A DNA stretch of 33,078 nt. Origin: an uncultured Aquabacterium sp. (GTDB lineage: Bacteria > Pseudomonadota > Gammaproteobacteria > Burkholderiales > Burkholderiaceae_C). Shown one piece after another: positions 7,589-17,368 of this stretch (positions are counted from its first letter, which is position 1; each line of letters begins with the position of its first letter). Made by a program: the position numbers and the translations under genes. Location of the stretch: the NCBI RefSeq assembly GCF_913773725.1, contig NZ_CAJYGK010000029.1, positions 1-33,078 of the forward strand, in the 5' to 3' direction. The notes under the pieces are model-generated. The model was not told the DNA's origin, did no database searches, and saw only the letters and a program-made list of their open reading frames with translations.

Positions 7589-9883
7589 ATGCACCATCAC
7601 CATCCTGCTGACGACGCCACCGGGCGTCGGGCTGTTACGAATCTGGCCAGCTCGGACTGGTCGCTGGCACCCGGAGAGAACGTTTTATGTCGCCTTGAGG
7701 TTGACTTGAACGCTCAACTTCGTTTTCAGACGGCCTCCATTGTCCTTTCCGACCAGCGCATCGGCACCCTCCCCCAGCCGGGCGCCCCCTGGCAGACGTG
7801 GCCCCTGACCCCGGATCTGGCCCTGCAACACCACGACCACGCCGGCGTCGGCACCCTGGAGTTGGTGTCGGCGCAAGGGCGCCTGGCCGTGTGGTATTTC
7901 ACACTCGAACACCAGGTTCAGGTGGTTCGGCTGATCGAACAGTTCGAGCGCCACCAGGCTGCCCTGCACACCGGCGAGACCCCGGCCGAGGACGACAAGG
8001 CCCAGTGCCCGAGCTGCAAGGCGCCCCTGCCTCCGGAAAGCGACGAGTGCCCCGTGTGCCACCGCGAGCTGCAGACACCGCCCTCGACCTGGGTGCTGCT
8101 GCGGCTGTGGCGCTTCGCCCGGCCCTACCAGGGCAAGCTGCTGGCCGGCTTCCTGCTGACGCTGGCCTCCACGGCCGCCACGCTGGTGCCGCCTTACCTG
8201 ACCATGCCGCTGATGGACAAGGTGCTGATCCCGTTCCAGAACGGGCAGGCCATCGACACCAGCCTGGTGTTGCTGCTGCTCGGCGGGCTCCTGGGCTCCG
8301 CGCTGGTGGCCTGGGCGCTCGGCTGGGCGCGCACCTACCTGCTGGCCCTGGTGTCCGAGCGCATTGGCGCCGACCTGCGCACCACCACCTACGAGCACCT
8401 GCTGCGCCTGTCGCTGGACTATTTCGGCAGCAAGCGCACCGGCGACCTGATGAACCGCGTCGGCTCGGAAACCGACCGCATCAACGTCTTTCTGTCGCTG
8501 CATGCGCTCGATTTCGCCACCGACGTGCTGATGATCGCGATGACGGCGGCCATCCTGGTCTCCATCAACCCGTGGCTGGCCCTGGTCACCCTGGTGCCCC
8601 TGCCCTTCATCGCCTGGCTGATCCACCTCGTCCGCGACCGTCTGCGCACCGGATTCGAGAAGATCGACCGCGTCTGGGGCGAGGTCACCAACGTGCTGGC
8701 CGACACCATTCCGGGCATCCGCGTGGTCAAGGCGTTCGCCCAGGAGCAGCGCGAAGCCAACCGCTTCCGGGCCGCCAACCAGTACAACCTGCAGGTCAAC
8801 GACAAGCTCAACAAGACCTGGTCGCTGTTCTCCCCCACCGTGTCGCTGCTGACCGAAATCGGGCTGCTGGTGGTGTGGGCCTTCGGGATCTGGCTGGTGT
8901 CGGAAAACGACATCACGGTCGGGGTGCTCACCGCCTTCATCGCCTACATCGGCCGCTTCTACGGCCGGCTGGACTCGATGAGCCGCATCGTCTCGGTCAC
9001 GCAGAAGGCCGCCGCTGGCGCCAAGCGCATCTTCGACATCCTCGACCACGTCTCGAACGTGCCTGAGCCGGCCAACCCGGTGAAACTGCCGGCCCTGCAA
9101 GGCGGCATCCGCATGGAGCAGATCGCCTTTCGCTACGGCAGCCGCTCGGTCATCCGCAACCTGAGCCTCGACATCCGACCGGGCGAAATGATCGGACTCG
9201 TGGGCCACTCCGGTTCCGGCAAGAGCACGCTGGTCAACCTGATCTGCCGCTTCTACGACATCACCGACGGGGCCATCAAGGTCGATGGCATCGACATCCG
9301 CCGCGTGGCCGTGGCCGATTACCGGCAGCACATCGGCCTCGTGCTGCAGGAGCCCTTCCTGTTCTTCGGAACGATTGCCGAGAACATCGCCTACGGCAAA
9401 CCCGATGCGACCCGCGACGAGATCATCGCCGCCGCCCGGGCTGCGCATGCCCACGAGTTCATCCTGCGCCTGCCGCAAGGGTATGACTCGCTGGTCGGTG
9501 AGCGCGGCCAGGGCCTGTCGGGGGGCGAGCGACAGCGCATCAGTATTGCGCGCGCGCTGCTGATCGACCCGAAGATCCTCATCCTGGACGAGGCCACCTC
9601 CGCCGTGGACACCGAGACCGAGAAGGAGATCCAGCGCGCACTGGACAACCTGGTCAAGGGCCGCACGACGATTGCGATTGCCCACCGCCTGTCCACCCTG
9701 CGAAAGGCCGACCGCCTGGTGGTGATGGACCGTGGCCAGGTGGTGGAGGTGGGCCCCCATGACGAACTGATGGCCCGCCAGGGCGCCTACTGGCGCCTGT
9801 ACGAGGCCCAGGCGCGCAAGGCCGAGCAGGATGCCCTGCTGGACGCCGAGCCGCCCTCTCCCAACGCCGAGAACCCGGCCTGA
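7589..9883 (+). CDS. Cyanophycin-associated ABC transporter (fused membrane and ATPase domains) with N-terminal zinc ribbon
   Basis: This protein of about 764 residues is a half-transporter exporter with an unusual N-terminal extension of about 170 residues. The extension has a beta-rich part (VLSDQRIGTLPQPG) and then a zinc ribbon with cysteines at 140, 143, 154 and 157 (CPSCKAP and CPVCHREL). A six-helix membrane domain follows (about 170-470). The ATPase domain has Walker A GHSGSGKST near 540, signature LSGGERQRIS near 645, Walker B ILILDEATS near 665 and the switch IAHRLST. This architecture matches a family found next to cyanophycin genes, although its substrate is not known to me. It diverges from cphA-prime, and the DUF1854 gene follows after 13 bases. 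The start is uncertain: GTG at 7568 is also in frame and neither has a strong ribosome site. Confidence 0.9.
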   Translation: MHHHHPADDATGRRAVTNLASSDWSLAPGENVLCRLEVDLNAQLRFQTASIVLSDQRIGTLPQPGAPWQTWPLTPDLALQHHDHAGVGTLELVSAQGRLAVWYFTLEHQVQVVRLIEQFERHQAALHTGETPAEDDKAQCPSCKAPLPPESDECPVCHRELQTPPSTWVLLRLWRFARPYQGKLLAGFLLTLASTAATLVPPYLTMPLMDKVLIPFQNGQAIDTSLVLLLLGGLLGSALVAWALGWARTYLLALVSERIGADLRTTTYEHLLRLSLDYFGSKRTGDLMNRVGSETDRINVFLSLHALDFATDVLMIAMTAAILVSINPWLALVTLVPLPFIAWLIHLVRDRLRTGFEKIDRVWGEVTNVLADTIPGIRVVKAFAQEQREANRFRAANQYNLQVNDKLNKTWSLFSPTVSLLTEIGLLVVWAFGIWLVSENDITVGVLTAFIAYIGRFYGRLDSMSRIVSVTQKAAAGAKRIFDILDHVSNVPEPANPVKLPALQGGIRMEQIAFRYGSRSVIRNLSLDIRPGEMIGLVGHSGSGKSTLVNLICRFYDITDGAIKVDGIDIRRVAVADYRQHIGLVLQEPFLFFGTIAENIAYGKPDATRDEIIAAARAAHAHEFILRLPQGYDSLVGERGQGLSGGERQRISIARALLIDPKILILDEATSAVDTETEKEIQRALDNLVKGRTTIAIAHRLSTLRKADRLVVMDRGQVVEVGPHDELMARQGAYWRLYEAQARKAEQDALLDAEPPSPNAENPA

Positions 9884-9896
9884 CACCGAGCGCGAC

Positions 9897-10361
9897 ATGA
9901 GCGACTTCCAGATCACCCGAGACGCCTTTGGCAAGCTGGTCTACACCGGCGCGGACGGCGTGCCCCACGTCGGTGTCGTGCCGGTGCGCGCCTTCCCGAT
10001 TGCCGCGCCAGACGAAGGCCTCTCCCTGATCGGCCCGGATGGCCACGAACTGGCGTGGATTCCCCGCCTCAGCGCCCTGCCCGAAGCGCAGCGCGCGCCC
10101 ATCGAAGCCGAGTTGGCGGTGCGCGAGTTCACGCCCACCATCACCCGCATCCGCGAGGTCTCGACCTTTTCGGTGCCCAGCACCTGGCATGTCGACACCG
10201 ACCGGGGTCCCACCGAGGTCGTGCTCAAGAGCGAAGACGACATTCGCCGACTGGGCAACGGTCGCCTGCTGATCGGCACCAGCCACGGCCTGAACCTCGC
10301 GATCCGCGACATGGCCGCACTCGACCGGCATTCGCGCAAGCTGCTCGAGCGCTTCCTCTGA
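9897..10361 (+). CDS. DUF1854 family protein, cyanophycin-associated
   Basis: This 154-residue soluble protein begins MSDFQITRDAFGKLVYTGADG. It contains FPIAAPDEGLSLIGPDGHELAWI, a region of the kind seen in DUF1854 proteins, and further on STWHVDTDRGPTEVVLKSEDDIR. No signal peptide or membrane segment is visible. It starts 13 bases after the ABC transporter stop codon, so the two are almost certainly co-transcribed and probably act together. Members of this family recur beside cyanophycin synthetase genes together with the same transporter type. The biochemical role is unknown. I chose the ATG at 9897 because the longer frame upstream would overlap the transporter gene. Confidence 0.85.
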   Translation: MSDFQITRDAFGKLVYTGADGVPHVGVVPVRAFPIAAPDEGLSLIGPDGHELAWIPRLSALPEAQRAPIEAELAVREFTPTITRIREVSTFSVPSTWHVDTDRGPTEVVLKSEDDIRRLGNGRLLIGTSHGLNLAIRDMAALDRHSRKLLERFL

Positions 10362-10391
10362 TCCGGTCGGGTCGCTGACGTCGGCTGCCCG

Positions 10392-10892
10392 TCAGTTCTC
10401 GGCGACGACGTCGAGCGCAAGAAGCTGCGCGCGCAAGGCATGCAGTGCGCGCCAGCCACCGGGCTGCGCGAACAGCGGCTCCTGCCCTTCCGTGGCCAGA
10501 ACGGCCTCAGGGTCGGAGCGGTACACCCGCACCGTCTGCAGCGTCCCACCCGGGCCCGTTCGCGCCTGCAACGCGGCGCTGCAGGCGTCCTCCACCGTCA
10601 CGGCGTTCGGCTCGTAGGCGCCCCGCCCCAGCACGTAGTCGGCGCGGTGCAGCGGCCGGTCCCAGCCGTACTCGTCTCCAAGCCGGCAGATGCCGGGAAA
10701 GGCCGCCCGCGCGTCGTCGGGCGGGCCTTCGTGCCCCACCAGGTCCAGCAGTTCCGCTGCCGTGCTCACATCATGGATCTCCCATGCATGGAGCTCGTCT
10801 CCCTCTGCCGTCTTGCGCAACAGGTCGTCCGCATCAAAGGCGAACCAGCACCGTGGCATGCCCTGGTGGGGCACTTCCAGCACGTAGATCAT
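10392..10892 (-). CDS. Unrecognised protein, last gene of the nifHDK operon
   Basis: This 166-residue acidic, soluble protein begins MIYVLEVPHQGMPRCWFAFD. I do not recognise the family. Visible features are a DADDLLRKTAEGDELHAWEIHD segment, a cysteine in FPGICRLGDEYGWDRP and a C-terminal helical part rich in Leu and Ala. There is no signal peptide, membrane segment or clear metal motif. It starts 9 bases after the stop of the preceding 106-residue gene and is the last gene downstream of nifK, so it should be expressed with nitrogenase. It converges with the DUF1854 gene, leaving a 30-base gap without an obvious terminator. A role in nitrogenase assembly or protection is a guess from position only. 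Confidence 0.8.
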   Translation of the reverse strand: MIYVLEVPHQGMPRCWFAFDADDLLRKTAEGDELHAWEIHDVSTAAELLDLVGHEGPPDDARAAFPGICRLGDEYGWDRPLHRADYVLGRGAYEPNAVTVEDACSAALQARTGPGGTLQTVRVYRSDPEAVLATEGQEPLFAQPGGWRALHALRAQLLALDVVAEN

Positions 10893-10901
10893 GGGGCAGC
10901 C

Positions 10902-11222
10902 CTACTCGACGCCTTCGGCCGCCGCCTTGGCCCAGGCCACCTTGCGGAAGCGCTCGGCAATGGCCACCGGGTCGTTGTCGAACGTGCGCCGCGCCGCGTC
11001 CAGCGCACCCTGGGCAATCGCGGCCTCGTCGTGCCGCAGCGGAATCCGCCCACCCACGTGCGTGGCCCCCGGCACCGCCCGCGCAATCGCCTGGCGGTTG
11101 GGGTGCTCGGTCAGGGGAACCAGGGTGTCGGCCTCCGGCACGCCCCCGAGGCAGAGCCAGCCATCGACCACCTCGACCTTGCGGCCGTCCATCGTCGTCT
11201 TCACATACACGGCTTCAGACAT
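10902..11222 (-). CDS. Unrecognised small protein downstream of nifK
   Basis: This 106-residue protein begins MSEAVYVKTTMDGRKVEVVDGWLC. The first half looks beta-rich (short strands with VDGWLCLGGVPEADTLVPL). The second half looks helical and basic (AIAQGALDAARRTFDNDPVAIAERFRKVAWAKAA). No family is recognised. It follows nifK by 39 bases and precedes the 166-residue unknown by 9 bases, so it belongs to the nifHDK transcript. It is not NifT, which lies elsewhere at 22661-22879, and it does not resemble NifY or NifX, two of the other proteins often encoded after nifK. Confidence 0.8.
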   Translation of the reverse strand: MSEAVYVKTTMDGRKVEVVDGWLCLGGVPEADTLVPLTEHPNRQAIARAVPGATHVGGRIPLRHDEAAIAQGALDAARRTFDNDPVAIAERFRKVAWAKAAAEGVE

Positions 11223-11261
11223 GGATACCCCTTCTCGACACAGCGGGCGGCCCGCCCAAGG

Positions 11262-12818
11262 TCAGCGGATGATGTCGTACGAGTAGTCGGTCTTGCCCGG
11301 CACGATGGTGTTCGCATCGAGCGTTTCGAAGTACTCGTCGAGCAGGTTCACCAGCACGCGCAGCCCGCCCTCGTAACCCCAGGTGGGATAGCGGTGGTAG
11401 TGGTGCCGGTCGAAGATCGGGAACACCATTCGGATCAGCGGGGCCCCGGTGTCACGCTCGAGGTACTTGCCGTAGGTGTTGCCGATCAGGAAATCCACCG
11501 GCTCGGTGTGCAGCAGCGAACGCATGTGCCAGAGATCGCGCTTGGGATAGGACTTGCAGCCCGCGCCATAGGGCGAGGCATCGAACACGGCCTGCATGCG
11601 TGCGGCCCACTTCTCGTCCCCGTTGGTGGCCAGCACGTGAGCCGGCTCGGCCCCCAGCTCCAGCAGGAACCGGCTCAGGCCCAGCATCTGGTCCGGGTCG
11701 CCGTACAGCGCATAGCGCTTGCCGTGCAGGTGAGCCTGGCTGTCGGCCATCGCGTCCACGAGCTGGCCGCGCTCCTTCTCGAGCTCGGCCGGCACCGGCT
11801 TGCCGGTCAGGCGCGACAGGGCCATCACGAACTCGTCGGTGCCCGCCACGCCCACCGGGCAGTTCAGCGTCACCACCTCCTGGCCCTTTTCCTTCAGGTA
11901 CTTGGTGGTCTTCTCGCAGCAGAACTCCTGCATCACGATGGTCGCCTTCGCGTGCAGCGCCCGCTCCACCTCGGCCTTGGTCGTGCCGCCCTCATACATG
12001 CGGAACTCGCCGTCGGTGGGGGTGTTCCACACCTCGGACGGATCGCACAGCACGGTGTAGTCCACGCCGAACAGCCCGAAGATGCGCCGGATTTCCTTCA
12101 TGTTGCCGACGACGAAGCCATCGAAGCCGCCGATGAAGTTGATCGAGTCGTTCGGCACGCGGGTCAAGGCTTCACCAGCCCCGGACTTGCCATCCCAGAA
12201 GTGCTTCAGGATGCCGAGCAAGGCGTTGTCGTAGCCGGTGATGTGGCTGCCCACAAAGGCCGGCGTGTGTGCAAACGGCACGTCGAACTCGGCCGGCACC
12301 GAGCCCTTCTGCTTGGCGTTCTTGATGAAGGCGTCCAGGTCGTCCCCGATGACCTCGGCCATGCAGGTGGTCGACACCGCGATCATCTCGGGCTGGTAGA
12401 GGTTGTAGGTGTTGGCCAGCCCGTCGATCATGTTGTTCAGGCCGCCGAACACCGCCGCATCTTCGGTCATGGACGACGACACGCAAGACGTCGGCTCCTT
12501 GAAGTGGCGCGAGAAGTGCGAACGATAGTAGGCCACGCACCCCTGTGAGCCATGCACGAAGGACATCGTCTTCGCAAAGCCGTTGGCCACAAAGACGGCG
12601 CCCAGCGGCTGACAGGCCTTGGCGGGGTTCACGACCAGGGAGTCGCGCTTGAAGTTCTTCTCCTTGTAGTCCTCGGTCTTGGTCCACTCGATGATCTGCT
12701 TGATCTTGTCATCGGTGTGGTTGAACTCGAAGGCCTTCTTGCCCTCGAGCATGGACTGGTACTCCGGTTCACGGAACAGGAACTCGTGGTCAAGGACCTT
12801 GTCTGCGCTTTGCGGCAT
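11262..12818 (-). CDS. nifK: NifK, nitrogenase MoFe protein beta subunit
   Basis: This 518-residue protein forms the alpha2beta2 MoFe protein with NifD and shares the P-cluster at their interface. The three P-cluster cysteines are visible: Cys69 in [10 protein letters not shown], Cys94 in [13 protein letters not shown] and Cys152 in [13 protein letters not shown]. The start at 12818 has a good ribosome site (AGGAG, 7 bases upstream); a 16-codon in-frame extension lacks one. It lies 77 bases downstream of nifD. The C-terminus, [19 protein letters not shown] then [10 protein letters not shown], is intact and the length is typical. Confidence 0.98.
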   Translation of the reverse strand: MPQSADKVLDHEFLFREPEYQSMLEGKKAFEFNHTDDKIKQIIEWTKTEDYKEKNFKRDSLVVNPAKACQPLGAVFVANGFAKTMSFVHGSQGCVAYYRSHFSRHFKEPTSCVSSSMTEDAAVFGGLNNMIDGLANTYNLYQPEMIAVSTTCMAEVIGDDLDAFIKNAKQKGSVPAEFDVPFAHTPAFVGSHITGYDNALLGILKHFWDGKSGAGEALTRVPNDSINFIGGFDGFVVGNMKEIRRIFGLFGVDYTVLCDPSEVWNTPTDGEFRMYEGGTTKAEVERALHAKATIVMQEFCCEKTTKYLKEKGQEVVTLNCPVGVAGTDEFVMALSRLTGKPVPAELEKERGQLVDAMADSQAHLHGKRYALYGDPDQMLGLSRFLLELGAEPAHVLATNGDEKWAARMQAVFDASPYGAGCKSYPKRDLWHMRSLLHTEPVDFLIGNTYGKYLERDTGAPLIRMVFPIFDRHHYHRYPTWGYEGGLRVLVNLLDEYFETLDANTIVPGKTDYSYDIIR

Positions 12819-12895
12819 GGTGTTCTCCTGGAAAACAGAAATCGCGGGGTTGAAGGGGGACGACACGCTCTTCGGCCGTCACCCCCGGGTCGGCA

Positions 12896-14356
12896 TCAGG
12901 CCGCTTGCTTCCACGGCGCCTTGGTCAGGCCCCAGATCGGGCTGGAGATCGCCATGTCCATGTCACGCGCGAAGATGGCAAAGCCGTCGTAGCCGTGATA
13001 AGGGCCGGAGTAGTCCCAGCTGTGCATCTGGCGGAACGGCACGCCCATCTTCTGGAACACGTACTTTTCCTTGATGCCCGAGCCCACGAGATCAGGCTGG
13101 ACCTTCTCGACGAACTTCTCGAACTCGTAGCCGGTCACGTCGTCGTAGATCAGCGTGCCGTCCTTGATGTAGTGCGTGGTGCGCTGGTAGTCGTCGTTGT
13201 GGCCGAACTCGTAGCCGGTTCCCACAACCTCCATGCCCAGGTCCTCGTACGCGCCGATGACGTGACGCGGACGCAGGCCGCCCACGAACAGCATCACCTT
13301 CTTGCCCTGCAGGCGCGGCTTGTACTTGTCGATCACGGCCTGCATCAGCGGCTTGTACTTCGCGATCACCTCTTCGGCCTTGGCCTTGATCGTGTCGTCG
13401 AAGTGGGCGGCGATCTCCCGCAGCGACTTCTCGATCATCGACGGCCCGAAGAAGTTGTACTCGACCCATGGGATGCCGTACTTCTCTTCCATGTGCCGGC
13501 TGATGTAGTTCATCGAGCGGTAGCAGTGCAGCACGTTGAGCTTGGCCTTGGGCGTGTTCTCCAGCTCGGCAATCGTGCCGTCACCGGACCACTGAGCGAT
13601 CACGCGCAGCCCCATCTCTTCCAGCAGGATGCGGCTCGACCACGCATCCCCGCCGATGTTGTAGTCGCCGATGATGGCCACGTCGTACGGCGTGGGCACG
13701 AACTCGTGTTCCTTGCGGGTCTTGCCGTCGAACACCCAGTCACGGATGGCGTCGTTGGCAATGTGGTGGCCCAGCGATTGCGACACACCCCGGAAGCCTT
13801 CGCAGCGCACCGGCACGATGGTGTGGTTGTCGTACTCCTTGGACTTCTTCTTCGACACGGCCTCGATGTCATCGCCGATGAGGCCGATCGGACACTCCGA
13901 CTGCACCGAGATGCCCTTGTTCAGCGGGAACAGCTCCTGGATCTCGTCGACGATCTTTTCCAGCTTCTTGTCGCCGCCGAAGACGATGTCCTTTTCCTGG
14001 AAGTCCGACGTGAACTGCATGGTGACGAAGGTGTCCACCCCCGTCATGCCGATGTAGTAGTTGCGACGGGCCGCCCAGCTGTACTGCCCGCAGCCCACCG
14101 GCCCGTGCGAGATGTGGATCATGTCCTTGATCGGGCCCCACACCACCCCCTTGGAGCCGGCATAGGCGCAGCCCCGGATGGTCATCACACCTGGGAGCGA
14201 CTTGATGTTGGACTTCACGCCGCAGTCCGGCCTGCCTTCTTCAAAGGTGCCCAGGTGCTTGGCGCGCTTCTTGGCCATCTTCTCCGGATAGGCCTTCAGG
14301 ACTTCATCGATCAAGGCCTTGTTGGTGGCCTTGCGTTCTTCAACAGTCATGCTCAT
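12896..14356 (-). CDS. nifD: NifD, nitrogenase MoFe protein alpha subunit
   Basis: This 486-residue catalytic subunit carries FeMo-cofactor, where dinitrogen is reduced to ammonia. Expected ligands are present: P-cluster Cys63 (IRGCAYAG), Cys89 ([10 protein letters not shown]) and Cys155 ([11 protein letters not shown]), and cofactor ligands Cys278 (LHCYRSMNY) and His445 ([14 protein letters not shown]). I chose the first ATG at 14356 because GGAG lies about 8 bases upstream; a second ATG two codons later is possible. It lies 153 bases after nifH, a gap holding a GC-rich hairpin. Length and motifs match the conventional molybdenum enzyme, not the vanadium or iron-only forms. Confidence 0.98.
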   Translation of the reverse strand: MSMTVEERKATNKALIDEVLKAYPEKMAKKRAKHLGTFEEGRPDCGVKSNIKSLPGVMTIRGCAYAGSKGVVWGPIKDMIHISHGPVGCGQYSWAARRNYYIGMTGVDTFVTMQFTSDFQEKDIVFGGDKKLEKIVDEIQELFPLNKGISVQSECPIGLIGDDIEAVSKKKSKEYDNHTIVPVRCEGFRGVSQSLGHHIANDAIRDWVFDGKTRKEHEFVPTPYDVAIIGDYNIGGDAWSSRILLEEMGLRVIAQWSGDGTIAELENTPKAKLNVLHCYRSMNYISRHMEEKYGIPWVEYNFFGPSMIEKSLREIAAHFDDTIKAKAEEVIAKYKPLMQAVIDKYKPRLQGKKVMLFVGGLRPRHVIGAYEDLGMEVVGTGYEFGHNDDYQRTTHYIKDGTLIYDDVTGYEFEKFVEKVQPDLVGSGIKEKYVFQKMGVPFRQMHSWDYSGPYHGYDGFAIFARDMDMAISSPIWGLTKAPWKQAA

Positions 14357-14483
14357 GGTGCGACTCCGTGTGTGGATTCAAAGGGGTCCGTGGAGAGCTC
14401 GTCAGGTCTTCTTGTGCTCACGTCCTGCGCGACGGCGTTCCCCGGGGCCCGGGCGCGCGGGGCGCGGCCCGCGTGGACCGCGC

Positions 14484-14503
14484 CACCGCCCTCCCGGGCG
14501 GTG
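14484..14503 (-). other. nifH-nifD intergenic hairpin
   Basis: Eight perfectly paired bases (14484-14491 with 14496-14503) enclose a 4-base loop, GGGA when read as minus-strand RNA. It begins 6 bases after the nifH stop codon in a very GC-rich gap. There is no T tract, so it is more likely a 3' stabiliser or partial attenuator, giving more nifH than nifDK product, than a full terminator. Confidence 0.6.
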
Positions 14504-14509
14504 CTGGCG

Positions 14510-15463
<954 letters not shown>

Positions 15464-15522
15464 CTATCGGTCTTCTTCTGCCGTCACACTCTGGCCAGAC
15501 ATGGTCTGCGCATGCCCTCTAC

Positions 15523-15538
15523 CGCAACGTCCGTGCCA
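15523..15538 (-). promoter_or_regulatory. sigma-54 promoter of nifHDK
   Basis: On the minus strand the site reads TGGCACGGACGTTGCG, a nearly perfect TGGCAC-N5-TTGCA match. It predicts a transcription start near 15511 and a nifH leader of about 120 bases. Confidence 0.92.
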
Positions 15539-15618
15539 TGCACCGGCGACGGGGCCTTCCCCTGGATCCCCCCTCAGGAAGAAGCCCTGCGACGGCGGTT
15601 TCACCCTCACGGCGGGCA

Positions 15619-15634
15619 TGTGGGAAAGGCGACA
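15619..15634. promoter_or_regulatory. NifA upstream activator sequence (TGT-N10-ACA)
   Basis: The site reads TGTGGGAAAGGCGACA, an exact TGT-N10-ACA. It is the only exact copy I found in the nifH upstream region. Its position between two divergent sigma-54 promoters suggests it serves both. Confidence 0.85.
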
Positions 15635-15747
15635 AAACCGCACAGCACGTCGGGAACGACACACGGTCGAGGGGCCGCGCCGACACGCCCCCAAGCAGGT
15701 CCGTCGCATGGGCAGGCCCGTGACCCTCTTGCCCCAGCGTTTCACAC

Positions 15748-15763
15748 TGGTATGGCCCTTGCA
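15748..15763 (+). promoter_or_regulatory. sigma-54 promoter of the 202-residue gene
   Basis: The site reads TGGTATGGCCCTTGCA, with the GG and GC doublets correctly spaced and a perfect TTGCA -12 element. It predicts a start near 15775, about 70 bases before the ATG at 15846. Confidence 0.8.
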
Positions 15764-15845
15764 GCCAGAGCACTGCGCTGTTCAGCTCGCTCAGTGAATG
15801 AGCCTGACGCGGACGCCTCCTGCCCATCGCCACAAAGGACCGACC

Positions 15846-16454
15846 ATGACCGTCACCCTTGAGAAGCCCACCATCGAACAGACCGCCTTCGGGCCCCTGG
15901 AGTCGGCCAAGCGCCTCCAGAACCCGGTACACAAGGCGCCCACCCATCAGCCGGGCCGCTTTGGCTTCCGCGGAGAACTGGCACTGCGCTTTTCGGAGCA
16001 GCTTGCCGACGAGGCGCGTCCCCCCGAGCTCACCTGCGACCAGGTGATGGCCGTGGCCCAGGCCGGCGAGCCCACCATTCCCTTCTTTGCGGGCTACCTG
16101 CTGTCGTTCGAGCACCTCAAGGACGTCGCCGATGTGTTGGGCCCGGCGCTGAGCGCGGGAGGAAAGTACTTCCTGTTCTGCAACAACATCGACCTCAGCA
16201 AGAAGTACCAGGTGCCCTATAAAGGCGCGATGTTCTATGTGCTGCCCATCGACGAAGCCACGGTCTACAACGAACTGCTCGAGCTGCTCTACCTCGAAAA
16301 GAACGAACTCAAGCGGCTGGACACCGCGGCCAAGCTCGACGCCATCGCCAATGCAGCGATGAAGTACGACGTGACGTTCGACACCATCACCTACAGCGAA
16401 GGCCTGTCGCTGATGGGCCCGGTGCGCAACCCGAACGAGAACCGCCCGGTCTGA
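15846..16454 (+). CDS. Unrecognised 202-residue protein, divergent from nifH and probably NifA-controlled
   Basis: I do not recognise this soluble protein. It begins MTVTLEKPTIEQTAFGPLES. Its middle contains FFAGYLLSFEHLKDVADVLG and GGKYFLFCNNIDLSKKYQVPYKG. A charged helical stretch follows (YNELLELLYLEKNELKRLDTAAK), and the C-terminus ends NPNENRPV. There is one cysteine (in FLFCNN) and no signal peptide or membrane segment. The start at 15846 has AAGGA 6 bases upstream; an earlier in-frame ATG at 15798 does not. A sigma-54 promoter at 15748-15763 and the shared activator site make it a likely NifA-regulon member, so a role in nitrogenase assembly, electron supply or protection is plausible but unproven. 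Confidence 0.85.
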   Translation: MTVTLEKPTIEQTAFGPLESAKRLQNPVHKAPTHQPGRFGFRGELALRFSEQLADEARPPELTCDQVMAVAQAGEPTIPFFAGYLLSFEHLKDVADVLGPALSAGGKYFLFCNNIDLSKKYQVPYKGAMFYVLPIDEATVYNELLELLYLEKNELKRLDTAAKLDAIANAAMKYDVTFDTITYSEGLSLMGPVRNPNENRPV

Positions 16455-16559
16455 CTCCCCTCCTTCTGCCTCGCCTAGGGCAAGCCCTTGGGCGTGGCAC
16501 GAATCCATCCTGGAGGTTTTCCCGCGAGATGACGTGATTTGACGCGATCAACGGGCGAA

Positions 16560-16582
16560 CGCCCCCGGATCCGCGGGGGGCG
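16560..16582 (+). other. GC-rich hairpin downstream of the 202-residue gene
   Basis: CGCCCCC at 16560-16566 pairs with GGGGGCG at 16576-16582. There is no T tract, so it is at best a weak terminator. The surrounding 209-base gap (16455-16663) otherwise holds only the ribosome site of the next gene and no convincing promoter. Confidence 0.35.
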
Positions 16583-16663
16583 CATTTCGGTCTGTCGGTG
16601 CACGATTAACACCACACCAACAACGCTCGGCGTTTGACGAGCACAGCCCGAAGGAGTCCCATC

Positions 16664-17356
16664 ATGATCGCCAGCCCTCGCTTCCGCATGACCGTCGCCG
16701 CCCTCACCCTGGCACTCGGCGCCGGCGCCGCCTCCGCAGCCGGCCTGACCCTGAACGTGGCCAACAAGCAGGCCAACTCGGTCCAGACCTTCTCGACTTT
16801 TGCGCAAAGCCAGTTCCGTCAGGTGGGCGTCACGTTCACCGCGCTGGGCAACGCCACGGCCGTCGCCAACGTCAAGGGCGCCTACAACCTGCCGATCACC
16901 ACCATCACCATCGGGTCCAACCTCAAGGTGGCCTCGGGCGCCGCAGTGGGCTCCGCCCTCCAACTCGACCGCATCGGCGAAGACGAAGAGACCGGCGAGG
17001 AAGTGGCCGTCACGCTGACCCTGGCGAACTTCAAGATCGACTACACACGCAATCTGGTGCTGGCCGATGCCACCCCGAAGGGCGGCACCACCATCCCCCA
17101 GATGCCGCTGTACAGCTTCACGGTGAACGAGGCGCTCAAGTTGAAGTACGTGTTCCCGCTGACGATCACGGGTCATGAAGAGCTCAGCAAGCTCTTCCTG
17201 ACGCCGGAAGCCAAGAGCCTGTTCATCAGCGCGCTGAAGCTGCCCTCGTTCGTGATCCCCCTGCTGGACACCACCGATTTCGGCACCATCGTCAACGACA
17301 TCAGCACCAAGTCGCGCAGCCCGGCGGTGCCCACCGCCCCCTACGTCGCCAACTGA
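16664..17356 (+). CDS. Secreted protein, tandem paralog 1
   Basis: This 230-residue protein has a clear Sec signal peptide, RFRMTVAALTLALGAGAASA, predicted to be cleaved after Ala25. The mature part is rich in Thr, Val and Leu and likely beta-stranded. It has no cysteine and no membrane or sorting anchor that I can see. It contains the acidic block DRIGEDEETGEEVA and the block FPLTITGHE, both repeated exactly in the next gene, and ends with a conserved LDTTDFGTIVNDIST region. The start at 16664 has AAGGAG 7 bases upstream. Function is unknown; an exported or periplasmic structural or metal-binding role is possible. It interrupts otherwise nif-related genes. Confidence 0.88.
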   Translation: MIASPRFRMTVAALTLALGAGAASAAGLTLNVANKQANSVQTFSTFAQSQFRQVGVTFTALGNATAVANVKGAYNLPITTITIGSNLKVASGAAVGSALQLDRIGEDEETGEEVAVTLTLANFKIDYTRNLVLADATPKGGTTIPQMPLYSFTVNEALKLKYVFPLTITGHEELSKLFLTPEAKSLFISALKLPSFVIPLLDTTDFGTIVNDISTKSRSPAVPTAPYVAN

Positions 17357-17368
17357 ACTGGCGCCCCT

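Noticed and set aside
10392..11222. NifT and NifY identity for the two genes after nifK
   Set aside because: Neither sequence resembles those families, and a clear NifT is present at 22661-22879.
16495..16510. TGGCACGAATCCATCC, sigma-54-like site upstream of secreted paralog 1
   Set aside because: The -24 half is perfect but the -12 half is CATCC without the required G of GC, and no exact NifA site lies nearby on that side at a sensible distance.
16539..16551. TTGACGCGATCAA, FNR-like palindrome upstream of secreted paralog 1
   Set aside because: The half-sites are one base too close (TTGA-N5-TCAA instead of N6), so FNR binding is unlikely.
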